DNA of 6,370 nucleotides, taken from Planctomycetota bacterium. Lineage in GTDB: Bacteria > Planctomycetota > Planctomycetia > Pirellulales > UBA1268. The translations under genes and the position numbers were made by a program. The notes beneath the pieces were generated by a model. That model was not told the origin of the DNA and did not search any database. It was given only the letters and a program-made list of their open reading frames with translations. The stretch covers positions 1-6,370 of the forward strand of contig QWQL01000057.1 of the NCBI GenBank assembly GCA_003670825.1. The letters are read 5' to 3'. This document shows, piece by piece, positions 1-4,835 of the stretch. The first letter of the stretch is position 1. Each line of letters begins with the position of its first letter.

Positions 1-103
1 GGCGGCGGCCTGCGCGGGCACGCTCGCTCTGATGACAATGATTGCGGTTGCCGATTTCTCGCCGCAGGCGTGAAGCCGTGGTGAGAGCACTTGCGGTTGG
101 CAC

Positions 104-128
104 CTGCGGAACGCAGACCGCAGACCGC
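104..128. repeat. Small inverted repeat and 7-base tandem repeat downstream of the M14-type gene
   Basis: CTGCGG at 104-109 and CCGCAG at 118-123 form a 6-bp stem with an 8-base loop. An alternative 5-bp stem (104-108 with 112-116) overlaps it. GCAGACC is repeated in tandem at 113-119 and 120-126. The structure begins 15 bases past the stop of the last gene in the run. No T-tract follows on the minus strand, so it is at best a poor candidate for an intrinsic terminator. The rest of 1-138 shows no gene or clear signal. Confidence 0.3.
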
Positions 129-138
129 TCCCGCCGGG

Positions 139-2526
139 TCACGCCGTCCGAGCCCCGTTGCCTGCACGGATCTTCAAGGAGAGCCGTGCTAGCCGCCTTG
201 AGCCCAGGCCACACGCCACCACTCCTGCGACCGCGGCCATGATGCCGAGGCAGGATGGCTCGGGCACGGCAATTGCTCCGCCAACCATGGCTGACTGGCG
301 GTTGTAGTCTCCCGCGTTGAACAAGCCCGTGGCGAGCAGGTCAGCGGCGTCTAGGATGTCCACCAGACCGTCGTAGCTAAAATCTCCCTCGTTCCACGTG
401 GCCGGGGTGCCCGAGTCGAACTTGCCGCTGGAGAGAAAGTTGGCCGCATCGAGGATGTCGATATGCCAGTCGAGATTCGTGTCGCCCGGGGCGGCGAATG
501 CGAAACTCACCGACCCGTCGCCGTTGTCGAGCCAGCCGACGGTGCGTGGGATCGATTGCGCGAGGGCCGTCGCCGCGGCGGTCGACGTGATGCCGCTCCC
601 ACCAGTCCACGACCCGTCGCCGTGGCCCGTCTGGAGGGCCATGACCATGTCGGCGACAGATAGTCCACCCACGACTGTCACCATGCCGCTCCCGACGTCG
701 GTGAGCCCACCGGCGCGGGCCGCGAGGCCGCCGACAGTCGTCCTCAGTCCGGCCGACAGGGTGACCGTGCCGCCAGCGAGTGGCACGACCCGGCTCGCCG
801 CGAGCGCCGATGCGTTGCCGAGATGGAGCCTGCCGGCCTGCACTGTGGTGGAGCCTGTCAGGGGGTTGGCCGCGTCGAAGACCAACGTCCCGGCGCCGGT
901 CTTCGCCACCCCAAACGTGCCCGACAGTCGTGGATAGCCGGCGGATGCCTGTGTCAGCGTACCGCTGGTCGCGAGGAGGCTCAGGACGCCCGAGGCCGGA
1001 GCCAAGGCCGCCGGAAACGCGGAATTGAAGGACACCCGATCAACATCGAAGTACCCTCCACCAGCGCCGACGGAGCCAGAGATCTTCATGGTCAGGTGGT
1101 TACCGTTGCGGGTCTGCCGCACGGCCGCGCCGCTGCCGACCTCGGTGAATTCCTGCCCCAGCGGTTGGTAGAAGACGCGGTAGAAGCCTCCTGCCGACGC
1201 CCCGGATATGAGCGAGATGCCGTTCAGATTCACTTGTTTGTTCAGTTGCAGCACGAACTGAACCGGGACTTCTTGGAGCGCGGGAAACAGGACCGCTGGA
1301 GCGATGTTGCCGCTGCCGGATCCGAAGCCCTGCCCGAGGATCGACACCTGATCCAGTCCTGACCTTTGGAGCACGAGGTGCGCGGTGTCCTCCACGGTTC
1401 CTGAGACAGTGTTCCGAAAGCCGAAGCTGATCGTCTCGCCGATCTGGGTGCTGCGAAAATCCCAACCATCCACGACCATTGTTGCGAAGCCCTCGCCGAG
1501 GTCGGTCAGCGTGTTGTCGACCTCTCCGACCCGCCGAACCCTCACCTCGCCGGCCCCGAGCACGCCAGTGGACGTGGTGGACGTGCCGCTCTGAGTGCGT
1601 TGAATCCGCAACACCCCGCCGTCCACCCGTGTGTCAAACGGGGAGACGTTCCACACGCCACCGTTCGGGTATGAGTTTCCGGTGGACGCCATCTTTGTTC
1701 CGGCCGGCTCGTCAAACGTGAACTGGTCGATGACGCCGTTTCGTGGACCGCCGAAGGCTGACGTGATCATGCCCTGATCCATCAGGAACTGGTTGACGGC
1801 CGTGCGTTGCTGATTCACGCGGAGGGGCAGCACCTGGTCGGTCGATGTCGTCTCCACGATCATGCCCCGCGTGCCCAGAAAGGTCACCGATGCCCGTGCG
1901 AGGCTGGTGTCGATGGGGCCCGTGCTGCCGAGATTCGAGAACTTCTTCGCCGGATCCGTGATGCCGGCGTTGACCGCGGCGAGCATTCGTGTGACCTGGG
2001 TATTCGTGACCGATTCATTCATGTGGATGATGCTCGAGCCCACCGAATCCGATGCTTCGTCGTTGGCAAAGCCGATCCCCTCGTGCATATCGATGAGCCA
2101 CTGCGGGGAGAACTGTCTGACGAATGCCCAGAGCGCGGTGGCGGTCGATCCGGTGGTCGCCGTGATCGATTCGCCGACTCCCGGGAAGTTACGATTGAGA
2201 TTGCCCTCGAGAGGAATCTCCCGAGTTCCCGCATCCAGGGCCTGGGGAGCCGCAGAGGGAATGACGACGAGGGTGCCCTTGGTGATCGGCCACGTGCGGA
2301 TTTGGTTGGCGGCCGCGGCACCGCCGGGTTCATCGCCGTGGACGCCTCCGACGATCATCACCGTCGGGCCCGGCACCGCAGTCGTACGGATGTAATACGG
2401 CGTCTGCGTGCCGCCGCCGAGGTCGATCCAGCCGGAGGTCAGGGTGTCTGCCGCTGCCGATCCAGCCCATGCAGCCGCAAGCAGCAACATGAGCGGGAGC
2501 CGGTGGGATGGGTGGGAGAAGAGCAT
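139..2526 (-). CDS. Secreted M14-type (AstE/AspA-like) zinc deacylase with beta-rich domains, dockerin-like segment and PEP-CTERM tail
   Basis: The 795-residue product starts with a signal peptide (about residues 1-26, ending in GSAAA-D). Residues 53-250 look like an M14 succinylglutamate desuccinylase/aspartoacylase-type domain. It has GGVHGDE (zinc ligands His63 and Glu66), NLNRNFPG (Arg112), DMHEG (third zinc ligand His148) and IVETT (candidate catalytic Glu225), so the active site appears complete. Family members hydrolyse N-acyl amino acids or peptide-like amides; the substrate here is unknown. Residues 262-505 are beta-rich, possibly a ConA/LamG-like sandwich (weak call). Residues 535-575 resemble an autotransporter-associated beta-strand repeat, 681-740 a dockerin pair, and 754-781 a PEP-CTERM anchor. 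I chose the ATG at 2526 over the in-frame GTG at 2541 because AGGT lies 6 bases upstream and the signal peptide then begins cleanly. It is last in a same-strand run, 61 bases after the BPL_N gene. The reading frame and exported nature are secure; the exact reaction is not. Confidence 0.9.
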   Translation of the reverse strand: MLFSHPSHRLPLMLLLAAAWAGSAAADTLTSGWIDLGGGTQTPYYIRTTAVPGPTVMIVGGVHGDEPGGAAAANQIRTWPITKGTLVVIPSAAPQALDAGTREIPLEGNLNRNFPGVGESITATTGSTATALWAFVRQFSPQWLIDMHEGIGFANDEASDSVGSSIIHMNESVTNTQVTRMLAAVNAGITDPAKKFSNLGSTGPIDTSLARASVTFLGTRGMIVETTSTDQVLPLRVNQQRTAVNQFLMDQGMITSAFGGPRNGVIDQFTFDEPAGTKMASTGNSYPNGGVWNVSPFDTRVDGGVLRIQRTQSGTSTTSTGVLGAGEVRVRRVGEVDNTLTDLGEGFATMVVDGWDFRSTQIGETISFGFRNTVSGTVEDTAHLVLQRSGLDQVSILGQGFGSGSGNIAPAVLFPALQEVPVQFVLQLNKQVNLNGISLISGASAGGFYRVFYQPLGQEFTEVGSGAAVRQTRNGNHLTMKISGSVGAGGGYFDVDRVSFNSAFPAALAPASGVLSLLATSGTLTQASAGYPRLSGTFGVAKTGAGTLVFDAANPLTGSTTVQAGRLHLGNASALAASRVVPLAGGTVTLSAGLRTTVGGLAARAGGLTDVGSGMVTVVGGLSVADMVMALQTGHGDGSWTGGSGITSTAAATALAQSIPRTVGWLDNGDGSVSFAFAAPGDTNLDWHIDILDAANFLSSGKFDSGTPATWNEGDFSYDGLVDILDAADLLATGLFNAGDYNRQSAMVGGAIAVPEPSCLGIMAAVAGVVACGLGSRRLARLSLKIRAGNGARTA
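142..270 (-). other. PEP-CTERM sorting tail of the M14-type protein
   Basis: Residues 753-795 follow the PEP-CTERM pattern: VPEP at 754-757, a hydrophobic stretch (GIMAAVAGVVACGLG), then a basic cluster (SRRLARLSLK). Exosortase is expected to recognise the VPEP motif and process the tail at the membrane. About ten mostly polar residues follow the basic cluster, a longer end than is usual. No exosortase gene is present in this window. Confidence 0.85.
307..486 (-). other. Dockerin-like paired calcium-loop segment within the M14-type protein
   Basis: Residues 681-740 of the M14-type protein hold two EF-hand-like loops of the dockerin type. Loop 1 has Asp682, Asn684, Asp686 and Asp693 (D-x-N-x-D, then Asp at position 12). 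Loop 2 has Asp715, Ser717, Asp719-Gly720 and Asp726. Each is followed by a similar helix (ILDAANFL and ILDAADLL), so the segment is an internal duplication. In cellulosomal bacteria dockerins bind cohesins. In planctomycetes such segments often sit just before a PEP-CTERM tail, and their partner is generally unknown. No cohesin is visible in this window. Confidence 0.8.
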
Positions 2527-2532
2527 CGCGAG

Positions 2533-2536
2533 ACCT
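2533..2536 (-). promoter_or_regulatory. Weak ribosome binding site for the M14-type gene
   Basis: AGGT on the minus strand, 6 bases before the ATG at 2526. The competing GTG at 2541 has no purine-rich Shine-Dalgarno sequence at a suitable distance, so this site favours the shorter protein. The match is short, so it supports the choice without proving it. Confidence 0.4.
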
Positions 2537-2587
2537 GGCACCGGTTTGTGGTTCTACGGTTCCCACTGCAAAGAGGTTCTGGCGGCG

Positions 2588-3442
2588 TCAGATCCCGCTG
2601 GATACCGGCTTCGACGGGGGGCTGCGGCCAGCCCTGGCCCGTGATCGCCCATGGCCGGCCCACCGGACACCGGCCGCGATCAGGTCATTGGGGCCACCCG
2701 CCACCTCGGGATGCGGGCTGTAGCAAATCACGTGGCCCTCACCGAACATCGATCGGATGATCGCGTGCGTGCCCGTCATGGAGCCCGGCTGGGCCCCCTT
2801 GCTCGCCACCTCGCTATCGAACGTCGCCAGGACCTCGTAGCCCGGGAGGCTTGACTCGTCGTCCGGCACCATCAGCGGACCTTGGTTGTAGTGGACTGGA
2901 ATGCTTCCACCCCGTCCGAGAAGCTGCCAGCCGGGATCTTTCATGCGGATCGAAACCTCGCCGCCTCCCCTGGCCCAATGAGCGCGGTCCCAAACGCGGG
3001 CGTTGATCAGGCCAAGCGACCAGTCGTAATGCGAGCTTGCCAGATAGGATCCGGCGCAGATGCCGACATAGCCGCCACCTGAACGCACGAACTCGCGGAT
3101 TTTCTCCCGACCCGATGCCTGGAGTCGTTCCGCCTGCTTGCTGCCCGAACCTCCGGGCATGATCAGCACGTCGAATCCGTCGAGCCGGCCCCGGCGGATC
3201 TCCTCTGAGGTGATTCGCTCGGCGGAGAAGCCGCTGTCCGGAGTCAAGATCCGCAGCAGGTTCGCGGGCCCCTTGCCGGGTTTTTTGGAGTCGTCGCAGA
3301 TGGCGACCCGCACCGCCACCCCTCGGTCCTCAGCTCGGCATGTCCGATCCGTCTCGTTCATCACGACGATGAAGAGGCCGACGAAGCCGAAGGTCACCGC
3401 TGTTCGTCCGGTCAGGCTGGAGGGCATCGGGCATGCTTTCAT
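2588..3442 (-). CDS. BPL_N family protein (class I glutamine amidotransferase-like fold), exported or membrane-tethered
   Basis: This 284-residue protein resembles the N-terminal domain of eukaryotic-type biotin-protein ligase (BPL_N), a class I glutamine-amidotransferase-like fold found as a stand-alone protein in many bacteria. Visible landmarks are VRVAICDD (44-51), LIMPGGSGSKQAERL (93-107), the nucleophile elbow VGICAGSY with Cys129, HYNQGPL (184-190) and SPHPE with His244 and Glu246, so a Cys-His-Glu triad is present. No biotin ligase domain follows, so it is not expected to biotinylate proteins. Residues 14-28 form a hydrophobic segment after a basic start, consistent with a signal peptide (possible cleavage near TCRA-ED) or an anchor. 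The last 20 residues are basic and low in complexity. It starts 14 bases after the stop of the Ntn-type gene, suggesting co-transcription. The ATG at 3442 has only a weak upstream AAGAG; a second in-frame ATG at 3427 is possible. The substrate is unknown. Confidence 0.9.
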   Translation of the reverse strand: MKACPMPSSLTGRTAVTFGFVGLFIVVMNETDRTCRAEDRGVAVRVAICDDSKKPGKGPANLLRILTPDSGFSAERITSEEIRRGRLDGFDVLIMPGGSGSKQAERLQASGREKIREFVRSGGGYVGICAGSYLASSHYDWSLGLINARVWDRAHWARGGGEVSIRMKDPGWQLLGRGGSIPVHYNQGPLMVPDDESSLPGYEVLATFDSEVASKGAQPGSMTGTHAIIRSMFGEGHVICYSPHPEVAGGPNDLIAAGVRWAGHGRSRARAGRSPPSKPVSSGI

Positions 3443-3456
3443 CAGAGGCTCTTGGT

Positions 3457-4794
3457 TCAGGGTATCAGCGTCGGCGCCGGGTCGGACGGTGCAAACACGG
3501 GCGGCGGTGGAGCCGGGAGCCTGAGCGCCGACTCCTTCATGTCCACCAACTCCTCCCGCATGGCATCGAGGGCTTGGGTCGCCAGATGCCGGTGCAGCTC
3601 CGTGAACTCCGCGGAGCTGCCCGGTGCATTCTCCCAGCGACGGCGCATGTCTGCGACCACCTTGACCAGCCGGCGTTCAACCGGCCAGACGTCGTCCCAG
3701 ACCTGCCGCAGCTGGTCCGTCTCGACGCCGTCACGGTCCTGGGTGAGATTCCACTCTCGGAGCGTGGTCGCGATCGAGCAGATCGCGCCGCCATGCTTTC
3801 CGGAAACGGCGTCGGTCAGCGACTCGCAGGCGACCCAGCAAGGCACCGCGATCGAGAACTTCGGGTCGCCGAGCTGCACCCACATCGTGGTCAACCGGGG
3901 ATCCTCGCCCGGCTTAACGCCGTGGAACACGGCTGCCGACACGGTGGTCGTGCGGCTGATCGTGGCTGATGTGTTCACCTCGTCCGGCAGTTCACCCGCA
4001 GGCCCGTTCACGGTGCCGGCGAAGGGTTGCCCACGGCCGTCGGCCATGTCGCGACAAAGATGTTGAAGCACATACTCGACCGTGACACCATTCTCACGAC
4101 GCCGCTCGATGAGGCGGCAGGCCCGGGCATAGCGTTCGCCGGAGTAGGCGACCGTGAGCGAATCTGGATCGGGCGCGGCAGGGATCTGCTGGGCGGTCGT
4201 CGAGAAATTGGACCGCACGATGTATCCACGCGGCGCCACCTCGGGGTCGTTGGCGTCGAACATGCGGAAGGTGCGCGGGCCGGCCTCGAAGAGGGCTGCG
4301 CCGCCCGCGGCGTCGATGACGCCGAAGTTCCCGTCGGTCTTGCGGCCCGTGTCGTTCGTGCGTTCGAGCAGGGCCCTGAAGTCGGCCACGGAGGCACACG
4401 TCTCGAGCGCCAGTTTCATGATGCCGCCGTTGCCCGGCCCAGTGGTTTTGCCCTCGACGAGCAGGTCCTTACTGAGCGAGTTCTCGATGCAGAAGCCGGC
4501 CGAGTTGACCCCCATCCAGACTTCGTCGCGATGCCCGGCGTTTACCACGGCGAGCACCCGGTGCTTCGCGCCGTCATACACGATCACCTCGTTGCGCGGC
4601 AGGCTCTTGGTGTCGCGGCTCTTCCAGAGCAGCGGCCGCCCGTCGGCAGTCGCCTTGCCGGTGATGACCGCCGTGGTGCCGGCCCGCAAGGGCGTAGCCA
4701 TCCAGGCTCCTAAGAGCCCACAGAACAGTCCGCAGATAAGGGCTCGACGTTCAGCCGCACGATGGCCCGGCTGAACCACAATCCTGCCCGGCAT
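3457..4794 (-). CDS. Exported Ntn-hydrolase-fold protein, C45/C69-like acyltransferase/amide hydrolase group, with Gly at the nucleophile position
   Basis: The 445-residue product has a signal peptide: a basic N-region (HRAAERR, 11-17), a hydrophobic core (ALICGLFCGLLGAWMA, 18-33) and likely cleavage after LRA at 38. The mature start then reads GTTAVITGKATADGRPLLWKSRD. It matches the N-terminal signature of Ntn hydrolases of the C45 and C69 type (Cys-Thr-Thr, later Asp-Gly, then Asp 22 residues after Cys), but Gly39 replaces the cysteine. Other family-like stretches are MGVNSAGFCIENS (94-106), GNFGVIDAAGGAALFE (155-170), YIVRSNF (191-197) and VSAAVFHGVKPGEDPRLTTMW (285-305). Members usually cleave or transfer linear amide bonds such as acyl-amino acids. 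Residues 426-445 are a proline-rich tail. The frame stays open upstream to 5022, but the ATG at 4794 has a perfect GGAGG 7 bases upstream and begins the signal peptide. It lies 41 bases after the upstream PEP-CTERM gene. Fold confident; activity doubtful. Confidence 0.9.
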   Translation of the reverse strand: MPGRIVVQPGHRAAERRALICGLFCGLLGAWMATPLRAGTTAVITGKATADGRPLLWKSRDTKSLPRNEVIVYDGAKHRVLAVVNAGHRDEVWMGVNSAGFCIENSLSKDLLVEGKTTGPGNGGIMKLALETCASVADFRALLERTNDTGRKTDGNFGVIDAAGGAALFEAGPRTFRMFDANDPEVAPRGYIVRSNFSTTAQQIPAAPDPDSLTVAYSGERYARACRLIERRRENGVTVEYVLQHLCRDMADGRGQPFAGTVNGPAGELPDEVNTSATISRTTTVSAAVFHGVKPGEDPRLTTMWVQLGDPKFSIAVPCWVACESLTDAVSGKHGGAICSIATTLREWNLTQDRDGVETDQLRQVWDDVWPVERRLVKVVADMRRRWENAPGSSAEFTELHRHLATQALDAMREELVDMKESALRLPAPPPPVFAPSDPAPTLIP

Positions 4795-4801
4795 CGTCAG
4801 T

Positions 4802-4806
4802 CCTCC
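4802..4806 (-). promoter_or_regulatory. Strong ribosome binding site fixing the start of the Ntn-type gene
   Basis: GGAGG on the minus strand, 7 bases before the ATG at 4794. It decides the start: the upstream ATG at 5022 would overlap the preceding gene and add 76 residues with no signal-peptide character ahead of the real one. Confidence 0.8.
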
Positions 4807-4835
4807 ATCAAAGGGCGGCGCCGGGCTCTCGGGAA

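Noticed and set aside
104..123. Intrinsic terminator after the M14-type gene
   Set aside because: The stem is only 6 bp and no T-tract follows on the transcribed strand, so it is listed only as an inverted repeat.
398..937. A 179-codon open frame on the plus strand opposite the M14-type gene
   Set aside because: It is antisense to a gene with clear domains, its product is rich in Pro, Ala, Ser and Val with no recognisable motif, and G+C-rich codon bias readily creates such frames.
2539..2541. GTG as the start codon of the M14-type gene
   Set aside because: It has no Shine-Dalgarno sequence at a suitable distance; the ATG at 2526 has AGGT 6 bases upstream and begins a normal signal peptide. 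It remains a possible alternative.
2550..2580. Three copies of GGTTC(C/T) in the 61-base gap before the M14-type gene
   Set aside because: The copies are short and unevenly spaced, with no symmetry, so chance is the simpler explanation for an operator-like look.
1807..2760. A 317-codon plus-strand open frame spanning the gap between the M14-type and BPL_N genes
   Set aside because: It runs antisense across two well-supported genes and the gap between them; its Arg/His/Gly-rich product shows no domain, and I see no convincing ribosome site.
3433..4066. Overlapping plus-strand open frames of 178 and 204 codons opposite the Ntn-type gene
   Set aside because: Both are shadows of the conserved minus-strand frame and have no motif of their own.
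4027..4774. Plus-strand open frames of 228 and 206 codons opposite the Ntn-type gene
   Set aside because: The composition is typical of antisense frames in G+C-rich DNA, and the opposite strand carries the family motifs and signal peptide.
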